From Trichomonas tenax (lineage: Eukaryota > Parabasalia > Trichomonadida > Trichomonadidae): a stretch of 27,772 nt of DNA. Shown one piece after another: positions 17,126 through 26,790 of the stretch (its first letter is position 1; the number at the start of each line of letters is the position of its first letter). The stretch covers positions 1 through 27,772 of the forward strand of contig JALKBU010000690.1 of NCBI GenBank assembly GCA_023091735.1, given 5' to 3'. The position numbers and the translations under genes were made by a program. The notes below the pieces were generated by a model that saw nothing but the letters and a program-made list of their open reading frames with translations, was not told where the DNA came from and did no database searches.

Positions 17126-20100
17126 TTAAAAAATTAGCATATCGAAATCTTCAGTATGGTCTGCATCTCTCTTGACTGAGTTCCTGTAGAGAGTGCCATC
17201 GAACATTTCTGTCTTAAGTTTAGCAAGGAGTGGTTTGCTTAACTTCAAATCATCGAGAAGAGAGAAACCAATGTCCTGATCACCTCTGTCTGTTAAATAG
17301 ATGCTTCCCCACTCGATGACAGCTGCGCGTTGCTGTGAATAGTATACAACAGCACTTGCTATCTTTCCTGTGAGAACGAGGAAGACAGGCATTCCATTTC
17401 TGCATCTGTGATTGCGGGCATCGGAACCTTTAATTGCGAATCCGAATGCATCGCGTTTCTGAGAAATGTTGAGGAATTCGCCACAGCATAGACATCTGCA
17501 AATGTCAACACTCTTTGTGCTGTAGACTTTCTGGGTGAAGCCATTCTCTAAGAAGAAGTACATAGAGAATCTCGGATAACATTCGTCAATGAATATCTTT
17601 GGTTCGGACCCTGATGACATTGGATGTGGGCAAGGAGTTGTTAAATCTGGAACTTGGACAATCTGCTGCTTTGCAATAGCGTTCAACATCATTGCACATC
17701 TTCTAACGAAAGTTCTTGGTGGCTCTGGGCCAAATAATTCTTTGATGACTTTCCAAAACTCTTCCTCGTTTGTGACATTAGATTTGATGAACTGCTCAAC
17801 TTTGAGTGATGATGATCTTCGCCTCAGCTCGTGATTTCCTGGTTTACCTCTTGCGAGAAGAGCAATACTTCTTGCTGCAATCTCTTCAGCATTTGTATGA
17901 CAAAGGCGTCCATTGATACGCAAAATGAACTCTTTCTTTCTGAAGAAAGATGATGCAAGAGCTGCTGGATGGCATTTTTGGCCTGCTGTTGCAATGAATT
18001 GCTGAACAACCGGAGCATTTGTTTCATCTGCTTCGGGAAATTCGCCGAGAACTGGAAGCAAAACGGAAGATTGCTGTCTGCAAAGAGGACATTGTGTCCA
18101 TAATCGTCCTTCGCCACGAGAGTCATTGAAGCACTGAAGATGTGCGTAGTGAGGGCAAACAGAGAAGAGAGGAACAGTGACATCATGATCATCGAGAACA
18201 TCATCACCGAAAGAAGGATCCACGCGAGCGAAAATACCGTAAATGTCTTTGCCAGGCGTTAATTCCTTCTTGCAGAAGGCACAGATGAGTTCTTTTTCTT
18301 CCATATCTGTATCTTCATCAGTGTCATCAATATCACCAAATGCATCTGCGTTATTCTTCTCGAACTCTGCAAGTTGGTTCATGAAGTCTCTCATGATAGC
18401 TTTTCTGTCGATCTTCGAATGATCGCTATTCTCTTTAGTGGTGTATGGACTTGTGAGTTCATGGACCATTTCCTTCAGGCTGTCGAACTTCTCTGATATT
18501 ATATTCAACAGCTGCAACAATGGCTTTCCGAGATCGCTGTGTGACATGATTCTTGGGATCAACAAAACTCTTAATGCGCTTGCTTCACCTTCAAGAATTG
18601 CGCGTGGGAATGTGTCATCGTTCATAACAGCAGCGCATTTGATACCCATGTGAACCATCGCTAAGAAGCACTGGAAAACAGTTGGCGACAAGTCATCGAA
18701 TCCAGCCAAGTTTCTGGCGATGCTTTCAACGAGAATAACGAAGCCTTTCGATGAAGCAATTCTTGGAAGATGTGGAAAGTATTCGTGTTCAACATTTGGT
18801 GTTGAAACAAGCTTATGATCCTTTCCTTCGAACTCGTGAGCGAGGGCTGAATAAAATAGTGTTGTGAGATAGAATGGGAAGAATGGAGTTCTTTGGGTAT
18901 TAAATTCTGGCTTGAGTTTGTATAATGTTGACCTTTCATTCCTAACAGTGATCGCTATCTCATCTAAAATCGCATTCCATTCTTTTGCAGTCATCCCGAA
19001 TACTGGAATCTGCATTCTGATTTCCTTAGCTGTAGAAGTTTTCAAGTATAAGAAGTGGATTGCTGATATTCTCTGTCTGACGGCGTTTTCAACATTAAAC
19101 AAAGTCTGTATTGTATCACTCATAACATTGATGAAGAATCTAAACAACAGAATTAACTGATCTTGCAATTCTATGCTTGGATTGACTTGCGATGTCGCGA
19201 GCCAGTTTGAAAGACCGAGGGAGTGAACAACAGATGCAATGAATGGTGTAACATCTTCTTCTGTTTCTAACAAGAATTGGAACAAAGTGTAGAATGACAA
19301 CAAAGCTGTTGGATGTCTCATACTCAAGTTAAGCTCATTAGCAACCTTTGGAACGTTCTCTGCATTCCTGACATAAGCATTTGCTTGTGCTAAACCAATG
19401 GCTGCAACTGTTTCGATTGGATGAACACAAAGTGGCAATAAAGACTGTAATCCGATTGCTGGTAAGAATTCTGTCGGTTTGAGTTTGTAATGGCTATAAA
19501 GTGATGTTAAAATGCTGTGTAAAAAGATGTTAAGTGGCAACGAATATGAAAATTCCTGAACGAGAGCATTTAAGCCCGGGAAAGTTACTCCAAAGACTGG
19601 AGATTCGATCATTGGAACTTGTCTGCTTGCAAACCACTCTAAAAATGTGTCAACTGTAGGACGCACAACATCGTATAATATATCTGTATTTGGTGCTTCC
19701 AAAGAACAAAATCCACGCTCGAAATTCTTAATACACTTTGTAAGATTTGTTAATGAAATTTGTTGAAGTTGAACTTGTGGAATGTTGTATTCTTCCTTAT
19801 CGCCTGTCTTTCGAACTATTTCGCACGCGAATTGGAACGTTTTAAGCAATCTAATGAAAGCAATTCTCGAGTCGAAATTTTCGATTGCCCAATATTTTGC
19901 ACATTCGAGTGAAATTGTGCTCTGTATGATAATTGAGAAGAGAGGAATGCAATAAACGTCGATCATTTTATCAAGAGCCATTTTTCCGTCTGGAATAATT
20001 TGATTTATCAAACTTGGTATGAGGTTCTTTTCCCTAATCATGTACAAACTGAAGACAGGGTCAATATATGATAAAGCTACGACGTCAAATAATATTTTGA

Positions 20101-20830
20101 TACTTCTGTTTGTCATAGATGAGTATTGAAGGTACATTGAGACTAAAGGTATTGACTTCTCTCCAATGACACGCAAAAAGTTCTGGTCACCCGTTAACAT
20201 CGCAAATAAGGAAATTATAATCGACGTGTGATGATTCTGAGCCTTTGGAATCAATTCAGAGATCTTTCTGTACATCTCAGCATCATTTTTCGTGAATGCG
20301 TTAGCGATTATTCCAAGAAATGCGTCTCCTAAAGAGCATAAAACAATTAACCACTTAATAGCTTCAATGGATGTTGGATTTGGATAAGTGTTCGCCATAT
20401 AATCAACGACGATCTCTATTATTTGTGTGTAATTTTGAACTTGAGCTTCAGTAAAAATATTTGATTCAGAATTTGTTTTTTCGCCTGAGTGATGAGGACA
20501 AAAGCACTTAGAATCGATCAATTCCTTATGTCCGCATATGCAAGTTGCCAAACTATTCTGAGAAATAACGTAATCGTGACCTTCATGATTTCCTTTCATG
20601 AAGCATTCGATACAAAAATTGCCGGATCTGTTTCCCAGACATGTTTTACACGCGACGTTTAATCCATGCTGGCAGAAATGCTTTGGACAATTTGCTGATT
20701 TTGATTTTTCCTTTATTTCCATTCTGAAATCGCGGAATTCTTTTTTACCGTCGTTCGTCATTAAAAGTTCTGCGAAATGGAGGCCATCAATGATATCCGT
20801 TTCGAGTGTTTCACGGAGCAATGATGCCAT
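17126..20830 (-). CDS. UBR-box / RING E3 ubiquitin ligase (UBR1-3-like N-recognin)
   Basis: 1234 residues from ATG to TAA. Residues 48-116 form a UBR box with the expected zinc ligands (Cys48, Cys53, Cys61, Cys64, Cys73, Cys76, His82, His85, Cys97, Cys99, Cys109, Cys111, His114). A long helical region follows. Residues about 845-925 form a RING-type finger (CAFCKKEL ... CPHYAHLQCF ... CPLC). The C terminus carries the Cys-rich UBR autoinhibitory-type domain (CRCLCCGEF ... NGMPVFLVLTGK ... YLTDRGDQDIG). This is the plan of UBR1/UBR2/UBR3, which ubiquitylate N-degron proteins for the proteasome. The protein is shorter than human UBR1 (about 1750). The acidic pair in CDCGD that grips basic N termini in UBR1 is replaced by CICGH here, so classical type-1 N-degron binding is doubtful. 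Cytosolic; no membrane segment seen. Confidence 0.93.
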   Translation of the reverse strand: MASLLRETLETDIIDGLHFAELLMTNDGKKEFRDFRMEIKEKSKSANCPKHFCQHGLNVACKTCLGNRSGNFCIECFMKGNHEGHDYVISQNSLATCICGHKELIDSKCFCPHHSGEKTNSESNIFTEAQVQNYTQIIEIVVDYMANTYPNPTSIEAIKWLIVLCSLGDAFLGIIANAFTKNDAEMYRKISELIPKAQNHHTSIIISLFAMLTGDQNFLRVIGEKSIPLVSMYLQYSSMTNRSIKILFDVVALSYIDPVFSLYMIREKNLIPSLINQIIPDGKMALDKMIDVYCIPLFSIIIQSTISLECAKYWAIENFDSRIAFIRLLKTFQFACEIVRKTGDKEEYNIPQVQLQQISLTNLTKCIKNFERGFCSLEAPNTDILYDVVRPTVDTFLEWFASRQVPMIESPVFGVTFPGLNALVQEFSYSLPLNIFLHSILTSLYSHYKLKPTEFLPAIGLQSLLPLCVHPIETVAAIGLAQANAYVRNAENVPKVANELNLSMRHPTALLSFYTLFQFLLETEEDVTPFIASVVHSLGLSNWLATSQVNPSIELQDQLILLFRFFINVMSDTIQTLFNVENAVRQRISAIHFLYLKTSTAKEIRMQIPVFGMTAKEWNAILDEIAITVRNERSTLYKLKPEFNTQRTPFFPFYLTTLFYSALAHEFEGKDHKLVSTPNVEHEYFPHLPRIASSKGFVILVESIARNLAGFDDLSPTVFQCFLAMVHMGIKCAAVMNDDTFPRAILEGEASALRVLLIPRIMSHSDLGKPLLQLLNIISEKFDSLKEMVHELTSPYTTKENSDHSKIDRKAIMRDFMNQLAEFEKNNADAFGDIDDTDEDTDMEEKELICAFCKKELTPGKDIYGIFARVDPSFGDDVLDDHDVTVPLFSVCPHYAHLQCFNDSRGEGRLWTQCPLCRQQSSVLLPVLGEFPEADETNAPVVQQFIATAGQKCHPAALASSFFRKKEFILRINGRLCHTNAEEIAARSIALLARGKPGNHELRRRSSSLKVEQFIKSNVTNEEEFWKVIKELFGPEPPRTFVRRCAMMLNAIAKQQIVQVPDLTTPCPHPMSSGSEPKIFIDECYPRFSMYFFLENGFTQKVYSTKSVDICRCLCCGEFLNISQKRDAFGFAIKGSDARNHRCRNGMPVFLVLTGKIASAVVYYSQQRAAVIEWGSIYLTDRGDQDIGFSLLDDLKLSKPLLAKLKTEMFDGTLYRNSVKRDADHTEDFDMLIF

Positions 20831-21473
20831 TTATGTTTCCACGACGATAATTTTTTATTGGCTTAATTTTTTTTGTAAAACTTTACGTTTAGCATTAAAA
20901 TATACCAAATCGCCTAAAATTTTTAAAATTTTGGTAGATTTTTTAATATGCAGTTTTCTTCAAAGATATAACAAAGCGATAACATGCAACATCCAAAAAT
21001 CGTGATTGTTTGATCATTTAAGTCAAAATTAAATTTGCAGAATTTATAAATTTATAATCTCATCAAATCTTTCCCAAAATCAAAATTTAGTCATTTCAGA
21101 ATAAATTATGATTAAATATCCAAGAACCACAAAATGTCTAAAATTATCATCAATCAATTATTACATATTCTATCATATAAAGCTTTGCTTTGTCCGAGTA
21201 TCGGCCAAATTTTGATTAACTTTGAGTTTGGTTTTATTCAATTTTGATTATCTTAGTTATTTCCTATGATTGATCTGCATTTATATAGTACTCAAGCTGC
21301 TTAATGCGTGCTTTATAGTGTTTATCGTGGAATACGAAATATTAAATTCATCATATTATAGTATTGATTAACTTGTTGAGAATCTAAATACAAAATATAT
21401 ATACGCACATATGTTTTATTGAACTAAATAGTGAAATAAATCCTAACAAAAAACTATTTTGAATAATATTGAC
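20831..21473. other. Intergenic, AT-rich
   Basis: Upstream flank of the UBR ligase and downstream flank of the PQ-loop gene. No TTTACATGTCA copy, RNA gene or coding remnant is apparent. A near-palindrome CTAAAATTTTTAAAATTTTGG lies around 20914. Confidence 0.5.
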
Positions 21474-22283
21474 TCAAACATTCAATGTGAAGAAGAGTTC
21501 TTGGTTATCTTTTCCCTCTTCTTCACTCAATTCATTCTTATATATAAAGAACTGAACTAAAACAGTTGTATCAAGAATTACTGGACCAATGCACCCAATA
21601 ATCCAAGGGAACTGTAACCAAACGTATTCCCAATGACTGTCTTTGACAAAGATAGAAATTGCGTAAGTGACATTTCCCAAGAATGCTGAAATATAGAATT
21701 GTGCTGAGATACCTTCTGTCTTCTTGCGTTTGTAGTTCTTATATATCTGGAAAGCACGTGATGAAGCGTAAACAATCGTTGAAACCCATCCAATCAATGT
21801 TCCAAGAAGTAATTCCTTGGAATATGGATTTGGATATGTTGCTGAGACTACGGCAGTTGCTGCAGCAACTGCTACAGTTGGATTTGATTCTTCCATTGTA
21901 TGAACTTCGTTATTATACTCTTTTTTAGTGCCAGGGAAGTATTTTGGTCGCATGTATTCGAAGTAGAAGTACTGCATCAAACAAAATCCATCCATTATGC
22001 AGAAAAATGAAGAAGTGATAATTTGCGTGACGAGACTGCCAGTCAAAATGCAGCCCACAAGATTCGCTATATCACCAACAGTAAGAAATAAAATGAATCC
22101 AAACGATAAACCTTCACAACATTTATTTTTGAAATTTAGATAAATTTGTGGAAGCTGTGACCACATCCAGATGAGTGTGGACGCGATCCCGAACGCGAAT
22201 GACCACTTATCGCGTGAAGTAACGACGCATGCGCCAAAGACTTTCGATATCCAGTGAACATATTCGCCTTCGCACTTTCCCAT
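21474..22283 (-). CDS. PQ-loop repeat transporter (PQLC2/Ypq1-like)
   Basis: 269 residues with about seven hydrophobic helices arranged as two PQ-loop repeats. The first has the canonical motif SQLPQIYLNFKNK (Pro45-Gln46) and CEGLSFGFILFL. The second has SRAFQIYKNYKRKKTEGISAQFY, in which the Pro of the PQ pair is Phe178. The TEGIS and FLGNVTYAISIF elements match lysosomal/vacuolar PQLC2/Ypq proteins, which export cationic amino acids from the lysosome. A polar linker of about 45 residues separates the halves. Substrate is inferred from the family; the loss of one PQ proline could affect transport. ATG start in TTTTTACTCATATG (TCA initiator-like element 2 bases before ATG); stop TGA, so TGA is a true stop in this genome. 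Confidence 0.88.
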   Translation of the reverse strand: MGKCEGEYVHWISKVFGACVVTSRDKWSFAFGIASTLIWMWSQLPQIYLNFKNKCCEGLSFGFILFLTVGDIANLVGCILTGSLVTQIITSSFFCIMDGFCLMQYFYFEYMRPKYFPGTKKEYNNEVHTMEESNPTVAVAAATAVVSATYPNPYSKELLLGTLIGWVSTIVYASSRAFQIYKNYKRKKTEGISAQFYISAFLGNVTYAISIFVKDSHWEYVWLQFPWIIGCIGPVILDTTVLVQFFIYKNELSEEEGKDNQELFFTLNV

Positions 22284-22637
22284 ATGAGTAAAAATCTTGT
22301 GGATTCTTATTCACCGTGGCGCGTGTATAGCCTTTGTATCATAAAATCACTCTATAATATTGTAAAAAGTGATAACCTTAATTTGCCAAGAGATAATTTT
22401 TTTGACATATAAATCCGATCATTGAGAATCAAATTGATTTGGAAATGTGTGAATGATTTTTCTTGATATGATTCCACTAAAGTAGCCATGATTGCGTCCG
22501 TGTCTCCTATGCTGTTCTCAATATATTATTTACCCCCTTCCTAATATTTGATATGTTTGCATTAAAGAAAAAATCAAAATCCTGGTAAATCTGATATCGA
22601 TATAATATGACCTCAAATAAATAAATAAATTGAATAT

Positions 22638-22700
22638 ATGTAATGGCTATCACTGGGGACTCTGAATCCTTAAATCCAGGTTCGATTCCTGGTGGAACCA
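22638..22700 (+). pseudogene. tRNA-Gln (CTG) lacking its 5' end
   Basis: From about tRNA position 10 onwards the gene is intact: D-loop AATGGCTA, anticodon arm GGGGA-CTCTGAA-TCCTT (anticodon CTG), T arm CCAGG-TTCGATT-CCTGG, acceptor 3' strand TGGAACC, discriminator A and a T6 terminator. The expected 5' acceptor strand GGTTCCA is absent; the bases there (TTGAATA) belong to the left arm of the flanking inverted repeat and do not pair. The breakpoint coincides exactly with the inner end of that arm. Confidence 0.85.
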
Positions 22701-22703
22701 TAA

Positions 22704-22709
22704 TTTTTT
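22704..22709 (+). terminator. Pol III T6 terminator of the tRNA-Gln remnant
   Basis: Six T residues start four bases after the discriminator base, the normal position of a Pol III terminator. Confidence 0.6.
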
Positions 22710-23213
22710 CTCACCTTCTCTATTTCTCTGTTTCTGAAGCTCTTTTTCTTCTTACAAATGATTCCTGACAGCTCTCAATAAGAGCGACAATACCTATGAA
22801 TCACTCATACACTTTAATTGAGAATGGCAGTTTCCTAACTATTCGCTGCCTGTAGTTTTGAATATTCAATTTATTTACTTTAGATCAGCATATATCGATA
22901 TCAAATTTTGATTTTGTTGATGCAAACATATCAAACATTAGGCAGGGAGTGAATAATATACTGAGAATAATATAGGAGATCCGTGCGCAATCATAGCTAC
23001 TTTAATGAAATCATATCAAGAAAATTCATTCATCCAAGCTTGAATTAATTAACATTGATATTATATACATTTCAAAAATCAAAGCTTAATCAAATGTTTA
23101 TATCTTACATATCAATAATAACCATTATGGAAATGGTTGAAATTCGAGTTAAATTTGTCACGTAAAAAGATTTCTGTCATGTAAAAAGGCTGACACTCAG
23201 GCAAAATTTTCAT

Positions 23214-24782
23214 ATGTCTGATAAAGTGAAAAAAACATTTATTTTTTCGTTCATTACCGACAAAATCACGATAGAGTACGCTCCCGACACACTCGTCTCT
23301 GAGTTATACAAGGAAATCATCAAAATCAAGCCAGAATTTGAAAATCTAGTTTTTGATTACATCGATAATGCTCTTTTAGTCGACAAAACAAAGAAAGCAT
23401 CGGAAGTTGGCGATATTTTGTATACTTCAGTTTCAGTTCCAATAACATTAAAACATAATGATAAAGAAATTCCTGTAAAACTAAAGCTGTGGCAAACTAG
23501 TGACGACCTCGAAGCAATACTTCTTAGAACTGATGCGTTTAACGAAGATTCCGTCATTGAATTTTATCTTGATGGCAAATTATTAGAATCGATTCCAGCA
23601 TTGGATCTTAAAAATGCAGTAATTATCGTTAAAACAGATATAGCGCAGCTCGTTGAGTTAAGAAAGAAAGGATATACTGATGAAATCGCAAAGAAAGCTT
23701 TGGATCTCACAAAATGGAATCTTAAAGATGCGTTAGTGATTCTTAACAATAACCTGTTTGAGAATGAACCAATTCTTATTCAGTTGCTCAGTTCACATGA
23801 TTCATTCTCAGCAGCAATGGCGAAATTAAATTTATTTAACAAAGATACACTCAACGAGGCCTTAATTGCATTCAGCCAAGCTCTTATTGATGAGAAGAAG
23901 GGTGCAGAAATCAAAGCATTTGAGAGTTTTATGGATAATTATGCCAAAATTCACGATTTCCAAAGCGCTTTCAAGTCCAATGATCACAAAACATTGGCAT
24001 TGGAATATGGATTCGTTGAAAATAACGTAATTCAATCCAGATGGCAGCAAAACAAAGCTAAGTTCCCATATTTAGTCGCTGTTGCTGCAGCTTTGTTTAC
24101 GAATAATTCTGATTTCATCGTGAACACTAAATCCACGATTCTGTCTGATTTAGATTCTGAAGCTATAAAGCAGGCAGCACTGAAGGAAGGTATTCTTCAG
24201 CAAATAGCAATTTATCCGGAGAATGTGACAGAAGCAGCCGTCCATCAGTTACTTGAGTTTGGGTTTGATATGGGAATTGTTATTAGAGCCCTTATTTCTA
24301 GTAGAGGCAACGTTGAACGTGCAGTGCACTCTATCATTAATCAGGAACTCGATATGACTGAACCAGGTCCAACAATAACAACGGCAAACATTATCACAAA
24401 CATTAGAGGTGGACTTCCATTGACGACATTACAAAAAGCACAAAAGGATCCATATGCTTTCTTAGATTATATGATAGCAGTAGGCCTTAAGAATCCAGAT
24501 TTCTATATGTATCCAAACATCTTCGCTTCATGCTTAGGAGTTCCTAAACCAGTTCCTGTTGAAGCAATTGTCAAACACGGACTGGAGAAAGGATATGTTT
24601 CCGCTAAGAGATTCATGGAACTGAATAATGCTTTTGGTAGACAAATAGAGAGCATAGATCCTGACAAAGCAGCCGAATTATTATCAGTTATCGGTGATTA
24701 CGATCCAGATATATGCACATTTTTACTAGAAGCGTATGGAGACTCTGTACAAAGGGTTCTTCAAGAGTTCGAAAAACCATAA
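23214..24782 (+). CDS. Ubiquitin-like / UBA domain protein
   Basis: 522 residues from ATG to TAA. The N terminus looks like a ubiquitin-like fold (about 6-74), followed by a second similar segment (about 76-141). A UBA-like three-helix unit lies at about 143-182 (LRKKGYTDEIAKKALDLTKW), a better UBA at about 334-378 (VHQLLEFGFDMGIVIRALIS with NVERAVHSII), and a helical C terminus at 475-521 that may be a third. UBL plus UBA is the plan of proteasome shuttle factors (Rad23, Dsk2/ubiquilin, Ddi1), which carry ubiquitylated clients. The UBL is divergent, so the shuttle role is inference. The start lies in TTTTCATATG (TCA two bases before ATG); GTCATGTAAAA and GTCACGTAAAAA, reversed relatives of TTTACATGTCA, lie 30-60 bases upstream. 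Several TAAA signals follow the stop. Confidence 0.78.
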   Translation: MSDKVKKTFIFSFITDKITIEYAPDTLVSELYKEIIKIKPEFENLVFDYIDNALLVDKTKKASEVGDILYTSVSVPITLKHNDKEIPVKLKLWQTSDDLEAILLRTDAFNEDSVIEFYLDGKLLESIPALDLKNAVIIVKTDIAQLVELRKKGYTDEIAKKALDLTKWNLKDALVILNNNLFENEPILIQLLSSHDSFSAAMAKLNLFNKDTLNEALIAFSQALIDEKKGAEIKAFESFMDNYAKIHDFQSAFKSNDHKTLALEYGFVENNVIQSRWQQNKAKFPYLVAVAAALFTNNSDFIVNTKSTILSDLDSEAIKQAALKEGILQQIAIYPENVTEAAVHQLLEFGFDMGIVIRALISSRGNVERAVHSIINQELDMTEPGPTITTANIITNIRGGLPLTTLQKAQKDPYAFLDYMIAVGLKNPDFYMYPNIFASCLGVPKPVPVEAIVKHGLEKGYVSAKRFMELNNAFGRQIESIDPDKAAELLSVIGDYDPDICTFLLEAYGDSVQRVLQEFEKP

Positions 24783-24892
24783 TGAACTTTTTTTTATATT
24801 TATGTACTAATAAAGAAACTTTTAATAAAATACATTAGACTGACATTTACATATATAACGGATTAATTATATCAAATTAAAAACACAACAAA

Positions 24893-25779
24893 TCACTCTT
24901 GTTTTTGAATATCTTCTTCTTTCTTCTCTTCCTTCGAGATTTCTTCTAATGATTTGCTACCATTGCTAATAAGGAGCTTTCCGATCTCTTTAAACTGATA
25001 CCTTCTCGCGAAATCTAATGGAGTGATTCCATCTTCTTTATTAAGGATGTTGACATTAGCTCCGTTCTAAATGAGGTGTTTTCTGTTGAATTTCACAGCG
25101 ATATGCAATGATGAATCACCTTCTTCATTTTTAATGTTGACATCGAACTTTTTATCGACTAAATACTGAACAACTGCCAATTCTCCGTTCTTTGCAGCTT
25201 CAAATAAAGCTGGTTCGCATGCAGTAACAGATTCTTCCGCTCCATTCTCTGTGAAGAAGTATGTGTACTTGTACGCGGACATATGGATGCAATTATACAG
25301 CGACACACTCTTTCCGTTGTAATTCTTAATGATATCGTCAAATATTCATCTCTTCTGTACCACGTAGCGTTAAAAGTGCACCTATTGTAATTGATTCCTT
25401 CAGCATTCTTGTATTTATTAATTAATTCCTTGTTATTCGCAGAAACAGCCTCCTCGAGACATTCATGGTTAAATTCAGCGCCGAGATCAATCAAATGACT
25501 GATGATTTTATGTACCTCGAAGTTGATGGCTGTCATGAGATAGCTTCTTTTGATTGCATTCAAGAATGGCTGTTCGATCAATCCATTCACATCGAAACCT
25601 TCTTTAGATGAGAATTCTTTGAATAATTCGATGTCATCTGTCATTATCGGATACCTAGTGGTTCCTTTTTCGTAACCAAATTCCATTATTTGATCAAAAA
25701 CATTCCAGTCGTTTTGTTTGAGTTTAGATATAATTGGAATAATGTCTTCTCGATTCAATTCTTTTGCGAACATTATCAT
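24893..25779 (-). pseudogene. Broken ankyrin-repeat protein gene
   Basis: The minus strand encodes a trichomonad-type ankyrin protein: MIMFAKELNREDIIPIISKL, helical repeats, then ankyrin units such as EPALFEAAKNGELAVVQYLV, GDSSLHIAVKFNRKHLI and DGITPLDFARRYQFKEIGKLLI, ending in a Lys/Glu-rich tail and TGA at 24893-24895. It is interrupted by a frameshift near 25345 and an in-frame TAG at 25067-25069. Upstream of the first Met the frame continues for four residues (YRDPDK) before a TAG, suggesting the N terminus is lost too. Trichomonad genomes carry very large families of such ankyrin genes, many broken. Function unknown. Confidence 0.85.
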
Positions 25780-26039
25780 TTTATCAGGATCTCGATACTA
25801 TGCCAATATATTTTTAAGAATATTTGTTTTGTAAATCAATCAAAAGTGGATAAAATCAAAATTGCTAAAATATCAAATATCAATAGTAGGAGAATAATAT
25901 TAACATAAGTTTAAACCTATTAAATGTCACGTTTTATCGTCGATTTTTCAATGTGATTATCAATTATTGATGACTTTACATTGTAAATAAATTTGAATGT
26001 TGTTTCCTGTGTGATTACATTTGATATCCGGTTTATTGT
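25780..26039. other. Intergenic, AT-rich
   Basis: No coding remnant or repeat seen between the ankyrin pseudogene and the decayed fragment that follows. Confidence 0.45.
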
Positions 26040-26326
26040 AGTGTTAGCGATATATACCTCATTGAAGGAATGCCATTATCCTTGGGCGTAAGAGCAAACT
26101 ATGTCAGGCTTTGGGCTGCTTTGCCACTAGAACTATCCATCAAATCACCAGGATGCAAAACTTCTATTTATTTCCTATTGAAACTTGTTTATCAAGTAGC
26201 ACTATTTGAGCTCTAATGGATTTCCATTTCTGTTTGGCAAAAAGATGAATATAGAAATTCTAAAAGTGTTTTTAAATTCTCCTCAGAATTGGATTTGAAT
26301 GGATTAAGGATACAACAGTAAACCAT
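26040..26326 (-). pseudogene. Decayed coding fragment of unknown family
   Basis: A single minus-strand frame reads MVYCCILNPFKSNSEENLKT and LLEFLYSSFCQTEMEI, passes several stops, then continues with IEVLHPGDLMDSSSGKAAQS and FALTPKDNGIPSMRYISLTL. All pieces are in one frame, so nonsense changes rather than indels caused most of the decay. The product is not recognised. Confidence 0.4.
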
Positions 26327-26522
26327 ATAATTTCAATTCTGCATATGCTATGAACTATTGAATATTGTATGGTCGAATAAAAAAATGCCACTTTCTAATT
26401 AGAGCATAAATCAATTTATTCAAAAATGGGAAAATCGAATCGTCAATAATTTATTAAAATTAATTCGACCTCTAATAAAATTGTTGAATCTTCATTGATA
26501 TAAAATTAATAGTATGATATAT

Positions 26523-26765
26523 TTAAATCGCAAAGTGAATCACCGCTAGATATTTTTTATTATGTTTTGAATCATTTTTATCATATTCATCTAAAAACTG
26601 TCTGGCTACGTGTTGAATTTTTTTCCCGTTGACTTTTTTGAGTTTTGCGATTTTTAACGAGTAAAACCCTCTATCAAGCCAAACTGAGAAGACATTTACG
26701 TGCTTTTCAGGGGTGCTGAGTATGTTTATAGCATTTGCTTGTCTATTTAACTTGAGGATCTCCAT
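26523..26765 (-). CDS. Hypothetical 80-residue basic protein
   Basis: MEILKLNRQANAINI ... VFSVWLDRGFYSLKIAKLKKVNGKK ... HVARQFLDEYD, ending in TAA overlapping TAAA. The start chosen is the ATG at 26765, 26 bases after a TTTACATGTCA motif (26791-26801). The open frame upstream has only a TTG. A first ATG at 26773 is out of frame and would give an 8-codon upstream ORF. The high Lys content and strand-like pattern suggest a small nucleic-acid or ribosome-associated protein, but I recognise no family. Confidence 0.5.
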   Translation of the reverse strand: MEILKLNRQANAINILSTPEKHVNVFSVWLDRGFYSLKIAKLKKVNGKKIQHVARQFLDEYDKNDSKHNKKYLAVIHFAI

Positions 26766-26790
26766 GCTTCCATGAGATTTCAGCGAACTT

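Larger units (their letters stand above)
22451..23031. repeat. Large imperfect inverted repeat enclosing a tRNA-Gln remnant
   Basis: The left arm 22451-22637 and right arm 22862-23031 are reverse complements at roughly 80% identity with small indels. Shared blocks include TCTTGATATGATT, AAAGTAGC, ATGATTGCG, TCTCCTAT, TTTGATATGTTTGCAT, GATATCGATAT and AAATAAATTGAATAT. The central 224 bases hold the 3' part of a tRNA-Gln gene and a smaller GGCAG/CTGCC inverted repeat. No ORF is present. It fits a long-arm foldback element, or an inverted duplication that landed in a tRNA gene. Confidence 0.8.

Noticed and set aside
22507..22701. Minus-strand ORF beginning MVPPGIEPGF
   Set aside because: This is the reverse translation of the tRNA-Gln T arm and acceptor, a well-known artefact, not a protein.
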